The translations under genes and the position numbers were made by a program. A stretch of DNA of 45,883 bases from an uncultured Veillonellaceae bacterium (GTDB lineage Bacteria > Bacillota > Negativicutes > Selenomonadales > Selenomonadaceae). The notes under the pieces were generated by a model that was given only the letters and a program-made list of their open reading frames with translations, made no database searches and was not told the DNA's origin. The stretch covers positions 1 through 45,883 of the forward strand of contig OMZT01000089.1 of the NCBI GenBank assembly GCA_900315615.1, written 5' to 3'. Positions 1-7,198 of the stretch are shown here, piece after piece. Each line of letters opens with the position of its first letter. Position 1 is the first letter of the stretch.

Positions 1-8
1 GAGCAGTC

Positions 9-1652
9 ATGGAAGATACAAATAATTACCCAGTGGCTGGTAGCAAGAATGAAGGATATTCTATAGAATTCAGACCGGATGGCGTATACGCAGTCATTTA
101 TCCTGCAGACCCGTCAGTAGGTACAGCCGACTTATCTGATATATGTGAACAGCTGAAGGAACATAATGTACTTGATTATGATATTGAAGTACTGACTGAT
201 GCGATGAAGCAGATGACGGGCAAACCAGTGCTTATATCTGAAGAGACGGCTGACGAAGGAAGCGATGGTGAAGGGGAACAGAAACCAACAGAGTATGCTA
301 AGATTACCATCAACATTTCGTCAGATCGCATGCAGGCATCAGTTCACAGAGATATAAAGATGGATGTGCAGTGGCCGACTGTGGACATGATACGTCAAGC
401 ATTGGCCGACAAGGGAGTCGTATTCGGTATCGAGGATCACGCTATAGAGGTTGGCGCTGGGCAAAGTGAGGACTTCGTTGCAGCAAAGGGGATACCTCCT
501 GTCAATGGAGAGGATGCAAGAATAGAGCGCCACTTCAATATGGATGAAAAAGGAAGACCATCACGTAATAAATACAATCAGGTGAATTATAAAGACCTGA
601 ATATCTTTTTACTCGCCAAAAAAGGTGATGTGCTTGCTGAGCGTATTCCACAGACAAAAGGTACTTCTGGACGTGATGTTTTCGGCAATGAGGTTATGCC
701 CAAGAATGGGCGTCCTATTCCATTGCCGGTAGGAAAGAATACAGAGGTCCAAGACGAGAATTTTATCGTAGCAAAAATAGACGGTCAGATCGTCGAATCC
801 AATAAAAGAATAAATATAGATCCGCATTTAGAAATATCCGGTGATGTGGGCGTACCAACGGGTAATATAGACTTCGTTGGTAGTGTTGATGTATCCGGTA
901 ATGTGGAAGCTGGATTCATATTGAAAGCAACTGGTGACATTCAGATTCAGGGAATGATCAGCGGTGGCGATGTAGAGGGCAAGAATGTACATGTATCAGG
1001 CGGTATACAGGGTATGGGCCGTGGTACGGTGAAGGCCAGCGAAAATGTTGAGGCTGCGTATGCTGAAAATGCGGATATAGAGGCAGAAGGTAATATATAT
1101 ATTCATGACGCAGCACTTCACTCTAATATACGTGCGGGAAAAAAAATAGTAGTCAGCGGCAAGAGAGGGCTCGTAAATGGGGGATATCTTGCAGCAGGAG
1201 AGGAAATACAAGCAGTGACCATAGGTAACCCTATGAATGTCGTTACGCGGCTTGTAGTCGGAGTCAATCCGATGCTCCAGAAGAAATATCAGGATGCATG
1301 CAAAGAGTATAAGGAATCGAAGCAAAGGCTTGACCAGCTTATGAAAACCTTAAATACTCTAGAAAAAATAAAGATAAATATCAGTACGTTACCACCTGAG
1401 AGAGCCGAGCAGATCAGGAAGCTGAAACTGTCACAGTTTCCTCTTGCAGGTAAGGTCGAGCGGAGCGAGAAGCTGGTGCGTGAGCTGGATGAAGAGCGTA
1501 TGAAGATGCAAAAAGGACGTATAATGGTGGAGGATACTGTATATCCAGGAACCAAACTTTCTATCAATACGTTGATGAAGAGCCTTCAGACAGAGGAAAA
1601 GCATTGCAGCTTCATGGTTGATGATGATGGAATACGTACAGGTCCATATTGA
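9..1652 (+). CDS. FapA/DUF342 family protein (flagellar assembly protein A-like)
   Basis: A 547-residue protein with the layout of the DUF342/FapA family. It has an N-terminal variable region (about 1-190), a glycine-rich right-handed beta-helix-like core (about 195-420; repeated short strands such as 'GDIQIQGMISGG' and 'SENVEAAYAENADIEAEGN') and a C-terminal coiled coil (about 430-510, rich in K/E/L). FapA-like proteins sit in flagellar or motility operons and are thought to help polar assembly; the exact biochemistry is unknown. The ATG lies only 8 bases into the window, so the operon evidently continues upstream. The next gene starts 25 bases downstream, so the two are probably cotranscribed. 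The family call is fairly sure. The link to flagella is inferred from family context, because no other flagellar gene is visible here. Confidence 0.85.
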   Translation: MEDTNNYPVAGSKNEGYSIEFRPDGVYAVIYPADPSVGTADLSDICEQLKEHNVLDYDIEVLTDAMKQMTGKPVLISEETADEGSDGEGEQKPTEYAKITINISSDRMQASVHRDIKMDVQWPTVDMIRQALADKGVVFGIEDHAIEVGAGQSEDFVAAKGIPPVNGEDARIERHFNMDEKGRPSRNKYNQVNYKDLNIFLLAKKGDVLAERIPQTKGTSGRDVFGNEVMPKNGRPIPLPVGKNTEVQDENFIVAKIDGQIVESNKRINIDPHLEISGDVGVPTGNIDFVGSVDVSGNVEAGFILKATGDIQIQGMISGGDVEGKNVHVSGGIQGMGRGTVKASENVEAAYAENADIEAEGNIYIHDAALHSNIRAGKKIVVSGKRGLVNGGYLAAGEEIQAVTIGNPMNVVTRLVVGVNPMLQKKYQDACKEYKESKQRLDQLMKTLNTLEKIKINISTLPPERAEQIRKLKLSQFPLAGKVERSEKLVRELDEERMKMQKGRIMVEDTVYPGTKLSINTLMKSLQTEEKHCSFMVDDDGIRTGPY

Positions 1653-1677
1653 TTCTTTTGAAAGGCAGTGAGATAGA

Positions 1678-2010
1678 ATGGACATAACGCCGATGAGCCT
1701 TCAGGCAGTTGTCCCACGTACGTCAGAGGCGACTCAGGTGCAGCAAAATCTCAATCAACAAGCGAATATACAGCAGGACTATCAGGCACTTCAGGATAAG
1801 GCAGAGATGCGTCTTAAGGAGACGACCGTGCAAACCAGGGAACGTGCAGAGGACGGCCGCATAAAGGATGACCCTGACCGTAGGAAGAAACAGGGTGGAT
1901 ATGGACGCGGCAATGGTCGAAATAAGAGAAATGACGATGAACAGGACGATATGAGCCCAAGTATGGCAGTGGATTCGATACGCGGACATCATATTGACAT
2001 TGAAGGCTGA
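1678..2010 (+). CDS. Small hydrophilic protein of the fapA operon, function unknown
   Basis: A 110-residue, highly charged protein with no membrane segment. The N-terminal half is rich in Q, A and N, the middle in K, R, D and E ('DPDRRKKQGGYGRGNGRN'), and the C-terminus ends 'RGHHIDIEG'. It looks largely disordered. The ATG follows a GGCAGTGAGATAGA stretch that can serve as a weak ribosome site. It lies 25 bases after the FapA-like gene and 3 bases before the next one, so it is almost certainly part of the same operon. I do not recognise a named family. Its reality is supported by tight packing and by a codon pattern like its neighbours. Confidence 0.7.
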   Translation: MDITPMSLQAVVPRTSEATQVQQNLNQQANIQQDYQALQDKAEMRLKETTVQTRERAEDGRIKDDPDRRKKQGGYGRGNGRNKRNDDEQDDMSPSMAVDSIRGHHIDIEG

Positions 2011-2013
2011 TCT

Positions 2014-2733
2014 ATGGTAACAACAGAAATTTTGGGCCTTTTCATAATAATAGGCGCAGCTATCGTGCTTATATTAAAGCATCGAATGAAAAAACAGCAG
2101 ACAGAAATGGCCAAGGCAGAGATGGAAGTCTCAGCTGCAGAGCTTAGAAGCCGTTTGGAACATTCGGCTGATGAGATCATAGCGGCATTAGCCAGCCATG
2201 TGGATGAGCTTGAAAAGCTTATTGTCGAGGCGGATAAACGTGCAGCCATGCTTGATACGCGGCTGCGTGAATTACAACGTATGGTACCTCCGGAAAGAAC
2301 CGATGCAGTTGAGTTTTCGGAGCTCCTGGATCAGTCGATAGAAAATGAGAGATACGTAAGTACAAGTCCAGTTAGTCAAAAGGCGCAACAATATCAGGTA
2401 CAATCTGTAGGAAATCGAGTATATCAACAGAGTCTTAAAAACGAAGTAACAGCATCAGATACAGGTATGCAAGATGCATCACGTGCGGAGTTTCATGTTA
2501 TTCAGCAAAAGCCTCAAGCTCAGACTACAAGTCCTACAGATGAAAATATGACCAAAAAGGCAGAGGCTGAAAAACCTGAAAATCATGCTCACTCACGTAG
2601 AGAACGTGAGGAATCTCCGAACATGAAAAAGGTTCGTGAGATGATCATGAGTGGGGCATCTGACGAGGAGATAGTTAGGGAGACTAATCTTGGGAAAGGT
2701 GCTATTACGCTTATGAGACAAATGTTGCATTAG
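2014..2733 (+). CDS. Membrane-anchored coiled-coil protein with C-terminal helix-turn-helix-like DUF6115 domain
   Basis: A 239-residue protein. Residues about 2-22 form a single hydrophobic anchor. It is followed by a K/E/A-rich coiled coil (about 25-90), a Q/S/T-rich linker with low complexity (about 100-195), and a C-terminal block 'MKKVREMIMSGASDEEIVRE' then 'TNLGKGAITLMRQML'. That block reads as a small helix-turn-helix of the DUF6115/DUF2802 type, seen in proteins encoded near flagellar genes of Firmicutes. The topology is probably N-terminus in the membrane with a cytoplasmic tail. The gene starts 3 bases after the preceding stop, and no clear terminator follows before the tRNA promoter. 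The function is unknown; the name rests on the C-terminal pattern recalled from memory. Confidence 0.7.
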   Translation: MVTTEILGLFIIIGAAIVLILKHRMKKQQTEMAKAEMEVSAAELRSRLEHSADEIIAALASHVDELEKLIVEADKRAAMLDTRLRELQRMVPPERTDAVEFSELLDQSIENERYVSTSPVSQKAQQYQVQSVGNRVYQQSLKNEVTASDTGMQDASRAEFHVIQQKPQAQTTSPTDENMTKKAEAEKPENHAHSRREREESPNMKKVREMIMSGASDEEIVRETNLGKGAITLMRQMLH

Positions 2734-2746
2734 GATAAAAAAATAC

Positions 2747-2775
2747 TTGCTTTCTTTTCGCATATGGTGTATAAT
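2747..2775 (+). promoter_or_regulatory. Promoter of the tRNA-Pro/tRNA-Arg pair
   Basis: The -35 is TTGCTT (2747-2752). A 17-base spacer and a perfect TATAAT (2770-2775) follow, about 38 bases ahead of the first mature tRNA base. It partly compensates for the lack of a terminator after the previous gene. Confidence 0.75.
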
Positions 2776-2813
2776 TACTTTTGTTGCACAGATGAATATG
2801 AATATAAAATCTT

Positions 2814-2890
2814 CGGGGCATAGCTCAGTTTGGTAGAGCACCTGGTTTGGGACCAGGGGGTCGCAGGTTCGAATCCTGTTGCTCCGACCA
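2814..2890 (+). tRNA. tRNA-Pro (anticodon TGG)
   Basis: A 77-base cloverleaf. The acceptor stem CGGGGCA pairs with TGCTCCG (one G-U pair). The D-arm is AGCTCAGTTTGGTAGAGC. The anticodon arm CCTGG-TTTGGGA-CCAGG gives anticodon TGG, and the T-arm has GTTCGAATC. The 3' CCA is encoded. Confidence 0.97.
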
Positions 2891-2898
2891 TTTATTAT

Positions 2899-2975
<77 letters not shown>

Positions 2976-2984
2976 AGAAGATTG

Positions 2985-3015
2985 AAACCTCCGAGTTTTT
3001 CTCGGAGGTTTTTTG
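2985..3015 (+). terminator. Intrinsic terminator after the tRNA pair
   Basis: Perfect stem AAACCTCCGAG / CTCGGAGGTTT with a TTTTT loop, followed by further Ts. It lies 10 bases after the tRNA-Arg CCA end. Confidence 0.93.
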
Positions 3016-3140
3016 TCTAGTGAGATAATGAAGCGAGATGATTTCCTACGTGAAATATCATGTTCGTGGATTTAAATAGGTAGCCCATCGAAATCATGCA
3101 TCAAGACACATCCTGTATTGTAAAGTGATTTCATAAAGAT

Positions 3141-3167
3141 AGCCGCCCGATGCGAATTCGGACGGCT
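3141..3167 (-). terminator. Hairpin at the 3' end of the ACP-fusion gene, probable terminator
   Basis: AGCCGcCCGA and TCGGaCGGCT form a 10-base stem with one mismatch and a 7-base loop, about 65 bases beyond the stop of the minus-strand gene. On the minus strand it is followed only by ATCTTTAT, so termination may be weak. The remaining bases between 3016 and 3231 hold no gene that I can see. Confidence 0.45.
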
Positions 3168-3231
3168 TCATGGTGATAGTATGCGATTGTATTTCGGAAA
3201 TCGTGCAAGGTTTGATACTACTACGGTCGGC

Positions 3232-4947
3232 TTATATGTTTCCTTTTTCGAGAATATCCACGACTTCGTCTCCTAACTCGTCTTCGGAGGGCAGCAGGAT
3301 ATGTCTCCTTTTTGATGCAACTTCATCAAAAACTGGTGCAATTGTATTGTGGGCAAAAAGATGATGATTGTTACTTGCATACATATTTTTCAACAAGCTG
3401 GCAGTGATGACCTTATCCCTTAGGGTCTCGACGATTGCTTCGCCTTCCTCTTTGTTGATTAAATAATCGACGGTGAGATTCTGAAACTCTGTGTTGATGA
3501 TGCTGAGCATTTCTTTTGCATCATCTTCGATCAATCCATCAAGGACGAATTTTGCGGCAGAGCCAGCGGCAGAACCACCAGCAAATGCACCTGCCAGCCC
3601 GCCTAAAACCGTGCCGACGCCTGGCAGAATTGCACTTCCAAATGCTGCACCGGCCGCCCAGCCGCCCATGCCTCCGGCAACGTTAGCTCCCGTATTGGCT
3701 ACATTCTTAAACATTTGAGCAAAAGAAATGCGCCCTTGAAAGAGGTTGGCGGCATCACCGACGGACAGAATCGCAACGGTTACTGCACCAGTGATGGCAT
3801 TGCCACGCAACAATTTTGCTGCACTTCTGGTAGCTGCCGCGCCATAAATATTTCTACCTTCACGAAAAGCGTTGACGAGAGCCGCAGAGGCTTTCGATCC
3901 CATAAAATGTGCAATTGCTTCTGTTGACCCCATCAAAGCTGAATTGATGCCGGTTCTTGCCAGCTGGCTGGATGCTACGTTGGTCAATAACGTCAGTCCA
4001 CCAACCTTTACGCCAGACCAGGCTGCATCAGCTAAGGCGTCATCAACATCTTGCCCGTTCCAAAGGTCTACAGCAAAATTGATGGCAGACGTTATGCCAA
4101 ACGTGTATAATGCGGTCACAGCGCCTGTTACCATGTCATAAGTAAGTGATTCAACCGTTCCAGATTTTGCGATGTTTTTGGCCTGCTCGTATGTAAAGTT
4201 TCCTCTACGAACGATTCTTGAAGCCTCACTTGGATCGCTCACGCCGGGAATTTCACCTTGCTGGATCCGCTTTTTCATCTCGGCTACTGCCGCCTTATAG
4301 ATTTCATCATCGGAAGGCACTTCAATCAGCATGGGACGTCCCTGACGATTGATATAGCGGAAATTTCCAAAGTTGTCAAAGCACTGGTTGATGTACGTTT
4401 TCCCTGTTTGGCAGTATTTTGATTGGATTTTCAGTCCACCGGCAATACGGTCTGCGCCATTTTTGGCATTATTGTCGCCAACGATTCTTGATCCTTTGCC
4501 ATAAAGCGGACGATTATCGTAGAGGTCATTTGCTCTTTCGGCGGCGAATCCGTGACCTTGCGATGCGTTGAATTTTGCCTGATCGTACAAATTATTTACA
4601 GTAGATGCTGAACCGAAGAATAGCCCACTGGAATCCTCACCCCCTATAATGTTTTTTGTTTCTATCGGGATACTGTCATCGTCGAAGCGTTTTTTATGGT
4701 TTTCATAGACGACATCTTTGGCGTAAATAGCGAGAACAACATCGGATACAGTCTTAAACTTGAGGAATACTTCATCGGGGATATTGATATGAAATTCTTC
4801 TTCTATGTCCATACAGATTTCGACAACATCGAGCGAATCTATGCCTAAATCTTCGGCGGTATCATTGAGCGCGATTTCATTTTGTGCTATTCCAAGCTGG
4901 TCGGAAATGATACCGGCGAGGCGGTGGAATATTTCCTCTGGCGTCAT
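3232..4947 (-). CDS. Acyl carrier protein domain fused to a large glycine-zipper membrane protein, function unknown
   Basis: A 571-residue protein. Residues 1-80 are an acyl carrier protein domain with the phosphopantetheine site 'EDLGIDSLDVVE' (Ser38) and the acidic 'DIEEEFHINIPDE' helix. A 30-residue charged linker follows. Residues about 110-260 are soluble and contain 'GADRIAGG...IQSKYC' and two cysteines (179, 189). Residues about 270-410 are a run of amphipathic or hydrophobic helices. Residues about 418-468 are a Gly/Ala zipper ('GGMGGWAAGAAFGSAILPG' and 'GGLAGAFAGGSAAGSAA'). The tail (470-571) is charged. The ATG is preceded by AAAGGGATGATTTCTT. The gene lies alone on the minus strand beside two tRNA genes. 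I cannot name the C-terminal family. The architecture suggests a lipid- or acyl-linked membrane-inserting effector, which is inference. Confidence 0.85.
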   Translation of the reverse strand: MTPEEIFHRLAGIISDQLGIAQNEIALNDTAEDLGIDSLDVVEICMDIEEEFHINIPDEVFLKFKTVSDVVLAIYAKDVVYENHKKRFDDDSIPIETKNIIGGEDSSGLFFGSASTVNNLYDQAKFNASQGHGFAAERANDLYDNRPLYGKGSRIVGDNNAKNGADRIAGGLKIQSKYCQTGKTYINQCFDNFGNFRYINRQGRPMLIEVPSDDEIYKAAVAEMKKRIQQGEIPGVSDPSEASRIVRRGNFTYEQAKNIAKSGTVESLTYDMVTGAVTALYTFGITSAINFAVDLWNGQDVDDALADAAWSGVKVGGLTLLTNVASSQLARTGINSALMGSTEAIAHFMGSKASAALVNAFREGRNIYGAAATRSAAKLLRGNAITGAVTVAILSVGDAANLFQGRISFAQMFKNVANTGANVAGGMGGWAAGAAFGSAILPGVGTVLGGLAGAFAGGSAAGSAAKFVLDGLIEDDAKEMLSIINTEFQNLTVDYLINKEEGEAIVETLRDKVITASLLKNMYASNNHHLFAHNTIAPVFDEVASKRRHILLPSEDELGDEVVDILEKGNI

Positions 4948-4962
4948 AAGAAATCATCCCTT

Positions 4963-5231
4963 TCAATAAGTTGGAGTGGCGGTAAAACTGGTGATGTTTA
5001 CGATGAAGTCACTTTTTTGCTGATTTGTGTGCAGATTTTGTTGTATTTTTGTCATCGTTGCAGCAAAAGATCCGGTAATTGTTGAAACAATTTTGTTTGT
5101 TGCGAGTGTACTTGCTGCAGCAGTGCCGACCACACTAGCAGTTGTTACGCCTGCGTGAATTTCTTCGCGCGACGGTAGTAGGTGATGTTCAAGCCCAAGA
5201 GAAAGCGCTTTTCTTCAAACGTGAGCCCCAA
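4963..5231 (-). pseudogene. Frame-broken small ORF upstream of the ACP fusion
   Basis: A strong ribosome site (AAAGGAGG at 5239-5246, minus strand) lies 7 bases ahead of a TTG at 5231. That frame runs only 28 codons ('MGLTFEEKRFLLGLN...') to a stop at 5145-5147. An overlapping frame, open from about 5204 to the stop at 4963-4965, reads as plausible protein ('LGLEHHLLPSREEIHAG', then Ala/Thr-rich 'SVVGTAAASTLATNKIV'). It has no start or ribosome site of its own. One extra A in the AAAA run near codon 8 would join them into about 90 residues ending 15 bases before the ACP-fusion ATG. I read this as a frameshifted gene or a sequence error. The 28-codon ORF alone, which also resembles the first helix of a Cro/CI-type regulator, is the alternative. 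No function is assigned. Confidence 0.45.
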
Positions 5232-5259
5232 TTTCAGCCCTCCTTTGCTCTTATTTTTA

Positions 5260-5268
5260 ATTATCTCA
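5260..5268 (-). promoter_or_regulatory. Possible extended -10 promoter for the ACP-fusion operon
   Basis: The minus strand reads TGAGATAAT, an extended -10 element (TG-N-GATAAT), 14 bases upstream of the AAAGGAGG ribosome site of the small ORF. I see no good -35. It is the best candidate only because the palindromes at 5297-5338 lie just upstream of it. Confidence 0.3.
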
Positions 5269-5296
5269 TATCGCAGCTTCGAATGTTTGGGTAAAT

Positions 5297-5314
5297 AGTG
5301 ATAAAAATATCACT
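5297..5314. promoter_or_regulatory. Perfect palindrome, possible operator
   Basis: AGTGATA-AAAA-TATCACT is a perfect 7+4+7 inverted repeat upstream of the minus-strand operon. Its size and symmetry suit a dimeric regulator. No regulator can be assigned. Confidence 0.4.
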
Positions 5315-5317
5315 CAC

Positions 5318-5338
5318 GGTACTAACTTTTTGAGTACC
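5318..5338. promoter_or_regulatory. Second inverted repeat beside the palindrome
   Basis: GGTACT and AGTACC are separated by AACTTTTTG, 3 bases from the palindrome at 5297-5314. It could be a second operator or a small RNA hairpin. A related sequence, TGAGCACTCA, follows at about 5348. Confidence 0.35.
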
Positions 5339-5360
5339 AGTAAAAAATGAGCACTCATGT

Positions 5361-5400
5361 AGAAAAATCACCCAGACAAATTTATTGCTGCCTGGGTGAT
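5361..5400 (-). terminator. Intrinsic terminator oriented toward the ACP-fusion operon
   Basis: ATCACCCAG / CTGGGTGAT form a perfect 9-base stem with a 16-base loop. On the minus strand the stem is followed by TTTTTCT; on the plus strand there is no T-run. It would stop minus-strand transcripts arriving from 5400-5980, but no minus-strand gene is visible there. Confidence 0.6.
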
Positions 5401-5885
5401 AAAATAGTATATCTTAAGATGTGGAACGATAGCAGATAATCGAGAACGACCGTATCGGAATGTACATGTAAGAGCTTTAAAACACTAAACATGACGCAAA
5501 GGTGATGGTAGATGATGTTAATCCTGGTAAACAAGAGCATATTGAAAATTCAACTATATAAAATATTGGACAGTAACCCCCAAGATCTAGGAAGTTTCAT
5601 AGATGAAAAAAACCTCCAACCAAACGATGATGATATAGCAGAATATGATGATCATGTTAAGGTGAAGGCTGGTATATTCTTATTGCTCCCTGTCAGGACA
5701 AGAAAAGCAAATGGGCATTCGTGTTTATAACGAACGTATTCTAAAATACATATTATTTATGATTTGATAAACGGATTTAAAGTTATGCAAATCGATTTCT
5801 TAAAAAAATACCGTATAACTTCGTCACAATTAAATTGACATAGTTTTTGATAAAAATTGCAAATAATAATATAGCTAATAAATAG
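5401..5885. other. AT-rich stretch without an intact gene
   Basis: Apart from the broken small ORF at 5512-5744 I see no gene. A TTGACA at 5835-5840 has no well-placed -10 at 16-18 bases. No tRNA, repeat array or copy of the tRNA-Arg 3' end (a possible attachment site) is visible. Confidence 0.6.
5512..5744 (+). pseudogene. Small ORF with probable single-base frameshift
   Basis: An ATG at 5512 (or 5515) follows AAAGGTGATGGTAG. The frame gives 'LDSNPQDLGSFIDEKN' and 'DDDIAEYDDHVKVK', then an unconvincing tail to a stop at 5730. From 5667 the neighbouring frame reads 'GWYILIAPCQDKKSKWAFV' and ends at 5742-5744. Its composition is far more protein-like, and it lacks its own start. One extra G near 5667 would fuse the two into a protein of about 77 residues. 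I take it as a decayed or mis-sequenced small gene of unknown function. No family is recognised. Confidence 0.4.
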
Positions 5886-5914
5886 TAGACAAAAACACGT
5901 AAAAAGGGTACAAT
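5886..5914 (+). promoter_or_regulatory. Promoter of sucCD
   Basis: TAGACA (5886-5891), a 17-base spacer and TACAAT (5909-5914), each 5/6 to consensus. About 60 bases of leader precede the GGGAGG site and ATG of sucC. Confidence 0.65.
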
Positions 5915-5979
5915 TATAAATGTTGAACGGGAAGAATCAATAATAATTACTGTTTCAATCCATACAGGGAGGCAAGGCT

Positions 5980-7170
5980 ATGAATATTCATGAGTATCAG
6001 AGCAAGCAGGTCCTGAAATCGTTCGGTGTGAATGTACCGAACGGAAAACCGGCTTTCAGTGTTGAGGAGGCCGTCGCAGCTGCAAAAGAAATCGGTACAT
6101 CAGTCGTTGTCGTTAAGGCACAGATTCATGCTGGTGGCCGTGGCAAGGCAGGCGGCGTCAAGCTGGCTCATAACCTCGACGAAGTAGAGCAGTTTGCTAA
6201 GGAGTTGCTGGGCAAGGTTCTGGTCACGAAGCAGACCGGTCCGGCTGGCAAAAAGGTAAACCGCCTGCTTATTGAGTCTGGAGCCGATATCGCTAAGGAG
6301 TACTATCTGTCTTTTGTTGTTGATCGTCAGACTGCGAAGGTGGTTATGATGGCCTCTACAGAGGGCGGCATGGAGATAGAGAAGGTTGCTGCTGAGACTC
6401 CTGAGAAGATATTCAAGGAGTATATCGATCCTGTCATTGGCTTGGCTCCTTTCCAGACGAGTAGGATGGCTTATAAACTAGGTCTGCCAAAGCCTGCTAT
6501 CCGCCCTGCGCAGAAGCTGATGTCATGCTTGTATAATGCGTTTATCGGTAAGGATTGCTCGCTGGCTGAGATTAATCCTATGGTTCTGACGAAGGATAAC
6601 GACGTGATGGCACTTGATGCAAAACTTAATTTTGATGATAGTGCACTTTACCGTCATCCTGATATCGTTGAGCTTAGGGATGAAACCGAAGAGGATCCAA
6701 AGGAGCTTGAGGCGGCAGCTGCAGATTTGAATTATGTCAATCTGGGCGGCGACGTCGCATGCATGGTTAATGGTGCCGGGCTTGCTATGGCTACAGTTGA
6801 TATCCTCAAATATTTCGGCGGAGATCCGGCTAACTTCCTCGATGTCGGTGGCGATTCCAATCCTGAAAAGATTGCGAAAGCATTCAATATCATGCTCGAA
6901 GGCGGACAGTCAAAGGGCATTTTCGTTAATATCTTCGGTGGAATCAATCGCTGCGATCAGGTCGCAGAAGGCGTTATCGCTGCTGCGAAGATCGTATCCG
7001 AGGATGGCAAGAGCATGCCTGTACCAGTTGTTGTACGACTTGAGGGTACTAATGCTGAAAAAGGCCGTGAGATTCTGAAGAATACGCCTATAAAGAACGT
7101 AATCATGGCTCCAACGATGGAAGGCGGCGCGGAGCAGATCGTTAAGCTTGTTAATGAAGCAAAAGCCTGA
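5980..7170 (+). CDS. sucC: Succinate-CoA ligase (ADP-forming), beta subunit
   Basis: A 396-residue protein of the family's usual length. It begins '[17 protein letters not shown]', the typical SucC start. An ATP-grasp domain covers about 1-235 ('[20 protein letters not shown]' is the nucleotide loop; '[19 protein letters not shown]' holds the metal ligands). The CoA-ligase domain follows from about 240 ('[19 protein letters not shown]', '[17 protein letters not shown]'). With SucD it interconverts succinyl-CoA and succinate with ADP/ATP. In succinate/propionate-forming Negativicutes it probably works in the methylmalonyl-CoA route as well as in a partial TCA cycle. A GGGAGG site lies upstream. 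sucD starts 28 bases downstream. Confidence 0.98.
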   Translation: MNIHEYQSKQVLKSFGVNVPNGKPAFSVEEAVAAAKEIGTSVVVVKAQIHAGGRGKAGGVKLAHNLDEVEQFAKELLGKVLVTKQTGPAGKKVNRLLIESGADIAKEYYLSFVVDRQTAKVVMMASTEGGMEIEKVAAETPEKIFKEYIDPVIGLAPFQTSRMAYKLGLPKPAIRPAQKLMSCLYNAFIGKDCSLAEINPMVLTKDNDVMALDAKLNFDDSALYRHPDIVELRDETEEDPKELEAAAADLNYVNLGGDVACMVNGAGLAMATVDILKYFGGDPANFLDVGGDSNPEKIAKAFNIMLEGGQSKGIFVNIFGGINRCDQVAEGVIAAAKIVSEDGKSMPVPVVVRLEGTNAEKGREILKNTPIKNVIMAPTMEGGAEQIVKLVNEAKA

Positions 7171-7198
7171 TTGTGTTCGGAAGAGGAGGCATAACGAC

